From Lachnospiraceae bacterium (GTDB taxonomy: Bacteria; Bacillota; Clostridia; Lachnospirales; Lachnospiraceae), in NCBI GenBank assembly GCA_902381685.1, contig LR698958.1, forward strand, positions 1,489,672 to 1,553,671: a stretch of 64,000 bases of DNA, given 5' to 3'. A program made the position numbers and the translations under genes. The notes under the pieces were generated by a model. The model made no database searches and had not been told where the DNA came from. It saw nothing but the letters and a program-made list of their open reading frames with translations. Below are positions 18,456 through 25,000 of the stretch, one piece after another. Position 1 is the stretch's first letter, and the number at the start of each line of letters is the position of its first letter.

Positions 18456-18552
18456 GCAGCGGGATGCAAAATATGTACCGCAAGTTATCACTTTTCGTCC
18501 CACCGGCAACTCCCCGTCCGGTCGGCACTTAACGCACATATTTCTACTCTGC
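18456..18552 (-). ncRNA. tetrahydrofolate (THF) riboswitch
   Basis: Read on the minus strand, the segment has the conserved THF aptamer blocks: GCAGAGTAG at the 5' side, TGTGCGTTAAGTGCC, GGGACG, CTTGCGGTACATATTTTGCATCCCGCTGC (18484-18456) at the 3' side. The outer GCAG/CTGC arms close the aptamer. It matches the folT-associated class described in Firmicutes. About 75 bases separate it from the folT start codon. Confidence 0.92.
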
Positions 18553-18592
18553 TTTTTTCATTTTATTTTCTTAGAAATTGTATCATAGTATG

Positions 18593-18635
18593 AAAAAAGA
18601 TGCAAAAGAATTTGCAATTCCTTTGCATCTTTTTA
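18593..18635 (-). terminator. terminator after APC permease gene
   Basis: Near-perfect hairpin with arms GATGCAAA/TTTGCATC and inner GAATT/AATTC, followed on the minus strand by TTTTTTC. It ends the permease transcript just before the THF riboswitch. Confidence 0.85.
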
Positions 18636-18640
18636 TTTGT

Positions 18641-20101
18641 CTAGGCTTTCGCTGCCACTCTTTCTCTAACTTTTTTTGGCTTTTCTTCCACCACGTCTTC
18701 ATAAATCAATTTCTGACGTGTACCAAATTTTTCTTTATATTGTTTTCTCGCGTATCCGTAAAATGCAATTCCCAGAAGAATCCATGCTCCTACAATTACC
18801 CACTCTTCAGTGATTAACTGTGAATTGCCCGGAACTATATACAACAGACACATAATTGTCGTTGTGATAACGGCCATGCCGCCAACAAGTTTTGCATTTT
18901 TTACTTTATATGGTCTGTTCATATTCGGCTCGCTCTTTCTCAATTTTAAGAAAGAAGCAGAAACCATCAGGTATGCAAGACAAACCGCAAAACTTCCGGC
19001 ATCAGTAATCCATGTCATCATAGATTTTCCAAAGAACGGAGCGATCACTGCGATAAATCCAACTAAAAGAATTGAATTTGTCGGTGTTTTTGTCTTCTTA
19101 TTTACTTTTGCCAAAAATCCCGGTGCCATATGCGATTCAGATAAAGCGGCAATCGCTCTTGAACCACCCATGAAGAATGAGTTCCAACTTGTTACAATAC
19201 CCATAATACCACCGAAAATACATACTGTTGAAGCAATATCACTGTTAAAATATGCTTTCTTCATCGCATCAGCCGTCACCAGTTCAGATATACTTAAATC
19301 TCCTTTTGACATAATAAGTGAAACTGCCAAAACAATTAATACATACCATGCAACCGCCATAAAAATGGAGAAGATAATAATTTTACCGATTTTCTTGAAC
19401 GGAATGTTGATTTCTTCGGCTGCCTGTGGAATAACGTCGAATCCGACAAGCATAAACGGTGTCATTACCGCAACTTTGAATACGCCGCCAATCTCATCTC
19501 CCTCTAAAAACATCGGATCAAGATTTGCCGTATCACCGCGAACTACCGACGCCGCAATCAGTGCAATTCCTACTAAAGCAATAACAACCGTAAGAATTGT
19601 CTGCACATTTGCCGCTGTTTTTGCTCCCTTATAATTGATATAAGTAATAATAATCGCTGCAACCACCGCTACCGCTACCCATGAGGCATATACGTCAAAT
19701 CCGCCAATCGTGTACATATATCCTTTTGTCACAAGTGACGGAGCAATGTATTTAATAACCGTAGGGAAAGCACACGCCTCAAAAGCAACAACGCCTACAT
19801 ATCCCAAAATAATTGCCCATGTACAGACAAATGAACCATTTTTACCAAAAGCCCTCAAACTGAATATATGCTCACCGCCGCATTCCGGCATTGCCGCTGT
19901 CAGTTCCGCGTAAGTCAGACCTACGAACAATACCATAAATCCACCGATACCAAATGCTATCATTGCTCCGATGCTGCCGCCATAATTAATCCATTCACCT
20001 GTCATAACAATCCAGCCCCAGCCAATCATCGCCCCAAACGCAATGACAAATATATCTTTTGAACTTAAGACTTTATCATACTTTGATTTTTTCTCATTCA
20101 T
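18641..20101 (-). CDS. APC family amino acid permease
   Basis: A 486-residue transporter with about 12 membrane helices. The APC opening is clear: DIFVIAFGAMIGWGWIVMTGEW (the GxxIGxG-like helix 1) and CGGEHIFSLRAFGKNGSF after helix 2. Substrate is not identifiable by eye. The start at 20101 is chosen because GCGAGGA lies just upstream; an ATG five codons 5' lacks a site. The promoter is overlapped by two inverted repeats, and a GntR/TrkA-C regulator gene lies directly upstream, so regulation by that protein is likely. It has its own terminator. Confidence 0.88.
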   Translation of the reverse strand: MNEKKSKYDKVLSSKDIFVIAFGAMIGWGWIVMTGEWINYGGSIGAMIAFGIGGFMVLFVGLTYAELTAAMPECGGEHIFSLRAFGKNGSFVCTWAIILGYVGVVAFEACAFPTVIKYIAPSLVTKGYMYTIGGFDVYASWVAVAVVAAIIITYINYKGAKTAANVQTILTVVIALVGIALIAASVVRGDTANLDPMFLEGDEIGGVFKVAVMTPFMLVGFDVIPQAAEEINIPFKKIGKIIIFSIFMAVAWYVLIVLAVSLIMSKGDLSISELVTADAMKKAYFNSDIASTVCIFGGIMGIVTSWNSFFMGGSRAIAALSESHMAPGFLAKVNKKTKTPTNSILLVGFIAVIAPFFGKSMMTWITDAGSFAVCLAYLMVSASFLKLRKSEPNMNRPYKVKNAKLVGGMAVITTTIMCLLYIVPGNSQLITEEWVIVGAWILLGIAFYGYARKQYKEKFGTRQKLIYEDVVEEKPKKVRERVAAKA

Positions 20102-20129
20102 AATTTTTCCTCGCATTCTTTTTATTTAT

Positions 20130-20157
20130 GACAACCTTACTGCATTTCAAAGTTGTC
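20130..20157. promoter_or_regulatory. putative operator, copy 1 (downstream of permease -10)
   Basis: Inverted repeat of 9-base half-sites: GACAACCTT (20130-20138), 10-base centre, AAAGTTGTC (20149-20157). The halves differ at one base. It lies between the permease promoter and its start codon. Confidence 0.7.
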
Positions 20158-20166
20158 ACTTTAAGT

Positions 20167-20194
20167 AACAACTTTATTATATTCCAAAGTTGTC
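20167..20194. promoter_or_regulatory. putative operator, copy 2 (overlapping permease promoter)
   Basis: Same architecture as copy 1: AACAACTTT (20167-20175), 10-base centre, AAAGTTGTC (20186-20194). The centres of the two copies are 37 bp apart. The -10 box lies inside the centre of this copy, and the right half lies in the -35/-10 spacer, an arrangement expected for repression. Confidence 0.72.
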
Positions 20195-20204
20195 ATCTGT
20201 TCAA
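20176..20204 (-). promoter_or_regulatory. promoter of APC permease
   Basis: Minus-strand TTGAAC (20204-20199), 17-base spacer, TATAAT (20181-20176). Confidence 0.75.
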
Positions 20205-20263
20205 GTATTAGTTTGTGAAAAATTACGCAAATTTCCAGTGTCCATTTTTAGCATATTGTCTAA

Positions 20264-20299
20264 CTAAAAAAATGCACCTTGACTGATAATCAAGATGCA
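20264..20299 (-). terminator. terminator after GntR regulator gene
   Basis: Minus-strand stem TGCATCTTGA / TCAAGGTGCA (20299-20290 with 20282-20273) followed by T7. Confidence 0.85.
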
Positions 20300-20311
20300 C
20301 TCTATTTTTCT

Positions 20312-20950
20312 CTATTTATTTGGATACATAAACCCTCTCACTCTGTCCGGACAATCTTCATCTCCCGTATAATATACGATGTCATTTAACCTGAATACCG
20401 CTTCCGGCCCCGGTGACATAATTAACGTTCCGTTTCTTCGTATGGCAATTACCGTGGCAAATGTTTCCTGCCAAAAATTAATCGAGCCAACTGTTTTATT
20501 CAAATACGGAGTCTTATCCGTAATGACAAGTTCATACGGAATAAACGGGTTGATCGAACGATAATTATCAATTTTCTTGATAACTTCATCTAAATATCCA
20601 TACAGTTCTTTTGTAGCTTTCTGCTGCTTCTCCACATTTTCCAAAATATTTCTTTTCAATCCCTGAATGGACTGCATATGGGTGTGCTGCTGCAGGAAAT
20701 TCTTAGCATTGTCTTCCGATTTAATGACAACACCGCTGTTCTTCGCAACCTCCACAACGTCCCAGTCAGACAGCACGCACATCGCTCTTCTCGCCGTTTC
20801 TGAAGATACACCATAACGGCTTCCTATGGAAGACCGTGCATAGACTTTCATTCCCTCCGTGTAAGTGCCGTCGACAATCTTATATGCAATGTCTGCGGCA
20901 ATCTGCTGATACTTCGGGATTCCCACCTCATTTTTCAATTCCTTTTTCAT
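20312..20950 (-). CDS. GntR/TrkA-C (RCK_C) transcriptional regulator, BusR-like
   Basis: A 212-residue protein with a GntR-type winged helix (about 12-78: KYQQIAADIAYKIVDGTYTEG, SSIGSRYGVSSETARRAMCVL), a probable coiled coil (about 80-118) and a C-terminal TrkA-C/RCK_C domain (about 125-205: ELVITDKTPYLNKTVGSINFWQ, TVIAIRRNGTLIMSPGPEAVFRLNDIVYYTG). This architecture is that of BusR, the c-di-AMP-responsive repressor of osmolyte uptake in lactococci and streptococci. Here it precedes an APC permease whose promoter carries paired inverted repeats. c-di-AMP binding is inferred from architecture. GGAGGG precedes the start; upstream are two tRNA-Gly genes on the same strand. Confidence 0.85.
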   Translation of the reverse strand: MKKELKNEVGIPKYQQIAADIAYKIVDGTYTEGMKVYARSSIGSRYGVSSETARRAMCVLSDWDVVEVAKNSGVVIKSEDNAKNFLQQHTHMQSIQGLKRNILENVEKQQKATKELYGYLDEVIKKIDNYRSINPFIPYELVITDKTPYLNKTVGSINFWQETFATVIAIRRNGTLIMSPGPEAVFRLNDIVYYTGDEDCPDRVRGFMYPNK

Positions 20951-20989
20951 AATTTTCCCTCCGGCTTTATACTTTTATATACAAAAAAA

Positions 20990-21060
20990 GCACGAGACGG
21001 GATTCGAACCCGCGACCCTCGCCTTGGCAAGGCGATACTCCACCACTGAGCCACTCGTGC
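20990..21060 (-). tRNA. tRNA-Gly (anticodon GCC), copy 2
   Basis: A 71-nt cloverleaf: acceptor GCACGAG pairs with CTCGTGC, D-arm GCTC, anticodon stem TCGCC/GGCGA with loop TTGCCAA (anticodon GCC), T-arm GCGGG-TTCGAAT-CCCGT. CCA is not encoded. T7 follows on the minus strand. Identical in sequence to the copy at 21109-21179. Confidence 0.97.
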
Positions 21061-21108
21061 ATATCTGTTCTGCTCTCCAGAACAATTATTCAATTAAATT
21101 CTTTGGAA

Positions 21109-21179
21109 GCACGAGACGGGATTCGAACCCGCGACCCTCGCCTTGGCAAGGCGATACTCCACCACTGAGCCACTCGTGC
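21109..21179 (-). tRNA. tRNA-Gly (anticodon GCC), copy 1
   Basis: Same 71-nt sequence as the downstream copy, separated from it by 48 bases. It is the promoter-proximal copy. The short stretches upstream of each copy also resemble one another, consistent with a tandem duplication. Confidence 0.97.
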
Positions 21180-21207
21180 ATATCTGCTGCTCGTCAGAAC
21201 AGTATTC

Positions 21208-21236
21208 ATTATACTTCGCCTTTTCACTTTTGTCAA
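21208..21236 (-). promoter_or_regulatory. promoter of the tRNA-Gly pair
   Basis: Minus-strand TTGACA (21236-21231), 17-base spacer, TATAAT (21213-21208): a consensus sigma-A promoter. The IS1202-type target duplication begins at its first base, so the insertion left the promoter intact. Confidence 0.85.
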
Positions 21237-21264
21237 CACTTTTTTTCAATTTTCAAAGTATTCG
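21236..21264. repeat. target-site duplication of IS1202-type element, left copy
   Basis: A 29-base stretch beginning ACAC, T7, CAATTTTC and ending AAAGTATTCG, repeated exactly at 22829-22857. Confidence 0.9.
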
Positions 21265-22828
21265 TATAAACCATTTTTGATAAAGTCCTTATATATCACT
21301 TTTGATTATGTCCCAAGTGATAAATATGGTGTATGATAAAACCTCACACTATAGAAAGAGGTATACACAGATTGAAAAGGGTGGATTTAAGAATGAATGA
21401 ACAACTTAAGTATGAAGTGATTAAGTCACTAGTAGACCATAATGGTAACAAAAAGGCTGCGGCTTTGAAACTCGGTTGTACTACAAGGCACATCAATCGA
21501 TTAATTCAAAAATACAAACAGAATGGTAAGGCTGCCTTTATTCATGGTAACAGAGGCAGAAAACCTCTACATTCTTTTACAGAATCTCAAAAACTGGAAA
21601 TCTTAACTCTATACAACAACAAGTACTATGACGCTACATTTACTTACACCTGTGAACTGCTTGCAAAAAATGACGGGATTTTTATCTCTCCTTCTGCTCT
21701 TACAAAGATTATGTATGAAAACTTTATTCCTTCACCCAGAACTACCAAAACAGTCCGCAAACGCTTAGCAAAAGAACTTCGTACACAACAAAAGAATGTT
21801 TCTACAAAGAAAAAACAAGATGAACTTCAAGCTGCTATCGTTACAGTGGAAACCCCTCACTCCAGACGTCCAAGATGTGTCTACTTTGGTGAAATGCTTC
21901 AGATGGATGCTTCCGTTCATCTTTGGTTTGGCAATGCAAAAACAAATCTTCATATCGCCATTGATGATTCTACCAGCCGTATTGTCGGTGCCTTTTTTGA
22001 TGAACAGGAATCCTTAAATGGTTATTATAACGTATTCCATCAAATCCTTACTACTTATGGAATTCCTGCTATGTTTTATACGGATAGAAGAACTGTTTTT
22101 GAATATCGGAATAAAAAAATGAATAAAACAGAATTGGATACTTACACGCAGTTCAGTTACGCCTGTAAGCAATTGGGCGTAGAAATAAAAACAACAAGTA
22201 TTGCTCAGGCAAAAGGTCGTGTAGAAAGGGCTTTTCAGACTTTACAGCAACGCCTGCCAATCGCATTACGTCTGGCAGGCATCACAACCATCAGCGAAGC
22301 AAATATATTCCTAAACTCCTACATAAAGGAATATAACGCGAAATTCGCTCTTCCTATCAACAATAACAAATCTGTATTTGAAAAGCAACCCGATTGTGAA
22401 ACAATCAATCAGATTCTTGCAGTCTTAACAGAACGAACTGTTGACTGTGGGCATTGTATTAAATTTCAAAAACAGTACTATAAAACAATTAACGAATGCG
22501 GAATACAGGTGCATTACCATAAAGGCACAAAGGGATTGGTTATACAGACCTTTGATAAGAGATTACTGTTTTCTGTAAATAATAAGATTTATGAACTGGA
22601 AGTTGTGCCGTTACATGAACCCCTTTCAAAAAATTTTGACCTCCAGCCTTTGAAGGAAAAACCACGAAAGCGGAATCTACCATCGCCAAAGCACCCATGG
22701 AGAATGTCTACTTTTCTTCAGTTCAAAAATCATAAGATAACAGAAACTATGCTTATATGCTAAAATATGCACCGGGAAATCGGTGCATATCGTACAAAAA
22801 ATTTAGGACATAATCAAAAATGGTTGAC
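21265..22828 (+). mobile_element. IS1202-type (ISNCY) insertion sequence, about 1.56 kb, intact
   Basis: The element spans the transposase gene between two exact 29-base direct repeats. Terminal inverted repeats share AACCATTTTTGAT followed by GTCC at each end (left about 21269, right about 22825 reading inward). A further copy of the TTTTGATTATGTCC motif lies just inside the left end (about 21302). If the right boundary is moved one base so the inverted repeats align, the duplication is 28 bases. IS1202 and relatives are known for target duplications of this size. Confidence 0.88.
21393..22763 (+). CDS. IS1202/ISNCY-type DDE transposase
   Basis: A 456-residue transposase, uninterrupted. N-terminal helix-turn-helix regions (about 8-60) bind the ends. 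The rve-type catalytic core shows D172 (LQMDAS), D231 (YTDRRTVFEY) and E278 (KGRVERAFQTLQ), a complete DDE triad. A C-terminal beta-rich domain follows (about 360-430). The start at 21393 is chosen with a weak GGGTGG upstream; an alternative ATG at 21333 adds 20 residues without a clear ribosome site. Confidence 0.9.
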   Translation: MNEQLKYEVIKSLVDHNGNKKAAALKLGCTTRHINRLIQKYKQNGKAAFIHGNRGRKPLHSFTESQKLEILTLYNNKYYDATFTYTCELLAKNDGIFISPSALTKIMYENFIPSPRTTKTVRKRLAKELRTQQKNVSTKKKQDELQAAIVTVETPHSRRPRCVYFGEMLQMDASVHLWFGNAKTNLHIAIDDSTSRIVGAFFDEQESLNGYYNVFHQILTTYGIPAMFYTDRRTVFEYRNKKMNKTELDTYTQFSYACKQLGVEIKTTSIAQAKGRVERAFQTLQQRLPIALRLAGITTISEANIFLNSYIKEYNAKFALPINNNKSVFEKQPDCETINQILAVLTERTVDCGHCIKFQKQYYKTINECGIQVHYHKGTKGLVIQTFDKRLLFSVNNKIYELEVVPLHEPLSKNFDLQPLKEKPRKRNLPSPKHPWRMSTFLQFKNHKITETMLIC

Positions 22829-22857
22829 ACACTTTTTTTCAATTTTCAAAGTATTCG
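22829..22857. repeat. target-site duplication of IS1202-type element, right copy
   Basis: Exact copy of 21236-21264. Confidence 0.9.
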
Positions 22858-22933
22858 CTTGATAGACGCATAGGACAATCTGTGTTAGTATATTCTTAAA
22901 ATATTTCAGAGACATTCAAGGAGGTACATACTT

Positions 22934-23569
22934 ATGAATCCAAAACAAAAAGCACATGAAAATATGGCAAATACTATTATCAAAAATCTCTCCAGACGAA
23001 ATATCGAAGGTTTCTATTGTCCCGATAAAGATTCTGCCGTTTCTCTGGCAATGGACATTATAGGCGAAAACGCCACCGTCAGTTTCGGAGGCTCTGCGAC
23101 ACTAAAAGAATCCGGAATGTTAGAAGCTTTAAGGAACTCTTCTGTCCATGTTATCGAAACATTTTCCGCCCAAACTCCTGAAGAAAAGCATCAGGCATTT
23201 CTGAATTGTGTTGCTTCAGACTATTTCTTTATGAGTTCTAACGCCATCACTATTGACGGTGAACTCATTAATATTGACGGAAACGGAAACCGTATCGCCT
23301 GTCTTATTCACGGCCCGAAACATGTTATTCTTCTGGTGGGCATGAACAAGGTTGTATCTGATGTCAAATCGGGGATTGCCCGCATTCAAAATACCGCTTC
23401 CCCGGTCAACGCCGTTTCACTCAACAAGAAAACACCATGCGGCATCACGGGACATTGTGGAAACTGCCACTCAGCAGACTGCATGTGCTGTCAGGTTGTT
23501 GTCACAAGACACTCCAGACATGATGGGCGCATTAAAGTTATTTTAATCGGAGAAGAACTTGGATATTAA
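22934..23569 (+). CDS. LUD-domain protein (LutC/YkgG family, lactate-utilisation-like)
   Basis: A 211-residue LUD (DUF162) protein. The fold is shown by the N-terminal helix KAHENMANTIIKNLSRRNIEGFYC, the core VSFGGSATLKESGMLEAL and SSNAITIDGELINIDGNGNRIA, and HVILLVGMNKVV. A cysteine-rich C-terminal tail (CGITGHCGNCHSADCMCC, about 171-188) suggests metal or cluster binding. Proteins of this single-gene type are common in Clostridia without lutA or lutB, and none are seen here, so a lactate role is not established. AAGGAGG precedes the start. Confidence 0.85.
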   Translation: MNPKQKAHENMANTIIKNLSRRNIEGFYCPDKDSAVSLAMDIIGENATVSFGGSATLKESGMLEALRNSSVHVIETFSAQTPEEKHQAFLNCVASDYFFMSSNAITIDGELINIDGNGNRIACLIHGPKHVILLVGMNKVVSDVKSGIARIQNTASPVNAVSLNKKTPCGITGHCGNCHSADCMCCQVVVTRHSRHDGRIKVILIGEELGY

Positions 23570-23571
23570 TT

Positions 23572-24141
23572 TCACATATCTTCCGGAAGGCATTTCTTTC
23601 GGAAGATATTTCTCTCTTCCAACTCTTTTAATGAATAAAATGAAATTTCATATCCTTTTTCCGCAAGCATATCTTTCAGTACCTTCATAAAGATTCCTGG
23701 TTTTTCCTCTCTTTTTAAAGAATCTAATGTATCAGATAAATTTTCATTTCCACTAAATTCTCCTCCCCATTCTCCATCATATGTAAATGTCACACCACAG
23801 CTTGGACTTCCATCAATCCCCACAATTCCAATGATTTCAAACCTTTCCGGATAAAAACTGTACTCCTCAATTTGCAAAAGGATCGGCTCCAGCATTTTTC
23901 TGGATTCCTTACGAAAAAACGCTGTATCAAACTGAGATGCCGCATGTCCCCAACGATTTGCCCCATATAAAATAAACTCCGGACACGGAAGTTGAATAAT
24001 CTCCACTCCAGCATCTAAAATTTTTTTCAAAAATTCTCTCTTATCTTTCCTTTCTTGTTCCATTTCCGATAGATTTTGATTTTTTAATTTCGCTCCATCA
24101 TTCAGAAAACAATGGCTTACAAATAAAATTTTTTGTTTCAT
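23572..24141 (-). CDS. TudS-related putative desulfidase (DUF523-like, CD3072 family)
   Basis: A 189-residue protein related to the TudS thiouracil desulfurases. The three cysteines expected to hold a [4Fe-4S] cluster are visible: C11 in VSHCFLN, C53 in LPCPE and C115 or nearby in GSPSCGVT. TudS proteins remove sulfur from thiolated nucleobases; the exact substrate here is unknown. It ends 3 bases from the convergent LUD gene and is divergent from an ECF S component. The same pairing of this family with an ECF S protein occurs in C. difficile (CD3072/CD3073, from memory), suggesting uptake plus desulfuration. GGGAGG precedes the start. Confidence 0.8.
   Translation of the reverse strand: MKQKILFVSHCFLNDGAKLKNQNLSEMEQERKDKREFLKKILDAGVEIIQLPCPEFILYGANRWGHAASQFDTAFFRKESRKMLEPILLQIEEYSFYPERFEIIGIVGIDGSPSCGVTFTYDGEWGGEFSGNENLSDTLDSLKREEKPGIFMKVLKDMLAEKGYEISFYSLKELEERNIFRKKCLPEDM
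23576..23609 (+). terminator. terminator of LUD gene, inside the 3' coding end of the convergent gene
   Basis: Arms ATATCTTCCG (23576-23585) and CGGAAGATAT (23600-23609) form a perfect 10-bp stem followed by TTCTCTCTT on the plus strand. The whole hairpin lies in the last codons of the TudS-like gene on the minus strand. Confidence 0.7.
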
Positions 24142-24301
24142 GCAATCCTCCCTAAATAAAATTTATTCTATACATATTATATCACGTTCTTTATAAGTTG
24201 TTTTATTGAATCCGTTAATAAGTATATACCAAAAATCAATTATCCTTATCCTATAGAAAATGCTAAAATAAAACTATATCTAAAGAAAAGAGGAAAAATA
24301 A

Positions 24302-24877
24302 ATGAACAAACAATTTTCACCAACTGCCAGAATGGCGTTTTGTGGTCTTGCCATCGCATTAAACATCGTTCTCGGCATTGTAACCGCAGCTCTTAAATTT
24401 CCATTTTATCTTGATGTTATGGGAACTATGTTTATTGCCATATTCTTCGGACCGTGGTACGGTGCAGTTGTAGGAGGAGCAACCAACATTTTAACAAGCA
24501 TTTTCAGCGGTTCCATCTCCGGTATGCCATTTATGCTCGTAAGCATCGCAATCGGTCTCATTACAGGATTTGCATTCCGTAAAATCAATTTCACTTTTGT
24601 AAACGCTATTTTAATCGGCGTTGTAACAGGAATCGTTGCTCCACTCATCGGAACTCCTATCGGAATTGCCGTATACGGCGGACTTACGGGAACTGTTTCT
24701 GATGTTGCAGTTATGTTTTTAAAACAAAGTGGAGCAAGTATTTTTACAGCTTCTTTCATACCAAAACTCTTCAATAACTTATTAGATAAAATCGGTTCTA
24801 TGATTCTGGTATATCTGCTTGTCATTGCTTTGCCAAAAAATTTAAAGCCGAAAGTATTTACAAGAACACAAAAATAG
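24302..24877 (+). CDS. ECF transporter S component (CD3073-like)
   Basis: A 191-residue integral membrane protein with about six hydrophobic segments, the substrate-binding S subunit of an energy-coupling-factor transporter. Features include LKFPFYLDVMGTMFIAIFFGPWYGAVVGGATNI and LFNNLLDKIGSMILVYLLV. The substrate is unknown; the divergent TudS-like desulfidase suggests a sulfur-containing nucleobase or similar compound. GAGG precedes the ATG. An IS1182-family element begins about 10 bases after the stop codon, so any original terminator has been displaced. Confidence 0.85.
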   Translation: MNKQFSPTARMAFCGLAIALNIVLGIVTAALKFPFYLDVMGTMFIAIFFGPWYGAVVGGATNILTSIFSGSISGMPFMLVSIAIGLITGFAFRKINFTFVNAILIGVVTGIVAPLIGTPIGIAVYGGLTGTVSDVAVMFLKQSGASIFTASFIPKLFNNLLDKIGSMILVYLLVIALPKNLKPKVFTRTQK

Positions 24878-24878
24878 T

Positions 24879-24886
24879 TTATATAA
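24879..24886. repeat. probable target duplication of IS1182-family element, left copy
   Basis: TTATATAA, repeated at 26755-26762. The octamer is itself palindromic, so it reads the same as a direct or inverted repeat. Confidence 0.6.
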
Positions 24887-24960
24887 AAAGGGGCTGTTGC
24901 AAAAGTAGATGAATAATCTACTGGAGCAACAGTTCCATTTTTATGTCCTAAAAACAGAAA

Positions 24961-24980
24961 ACGGACTCCGAAGAGTCCGC
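24961..24980. promoter_or_regulatory. hairpin and -10-like box upstream of IS1182 transposase
   Basis: CGGACTC and GAGTCCG form a 7-bp stem with loop CGAA, followed by GGTATAATAAGAT and the ATG at 25001. The TATAAT so close to the start implies a very short leader or limited expression. No ribosome site is visible. Confidence 0.4.
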
Positions 24981-25000
24981 AATCCATGGTATAATAAGAT

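Noticed and set aside
21024..21269. An 81-codon frame across the tRNA-Gly genes
   Set aside because: It reads antisense through two tRNAs and the target duplication; known spurious ORF type.
22824..22857. Outward-facing TTGACA at the right end of the IS1202-type element as part of a hybrid promoter for the LUD gene
   Set aside because: No -10-like box lies 16-18 bases downstream; the resemblance to a -35 box is not enough.
24142..24301. Riboswitch upstream of the ECF S component
   Set aside because: The 160-base interval is AT-rich without conserved aptamer blocks I can recognise.
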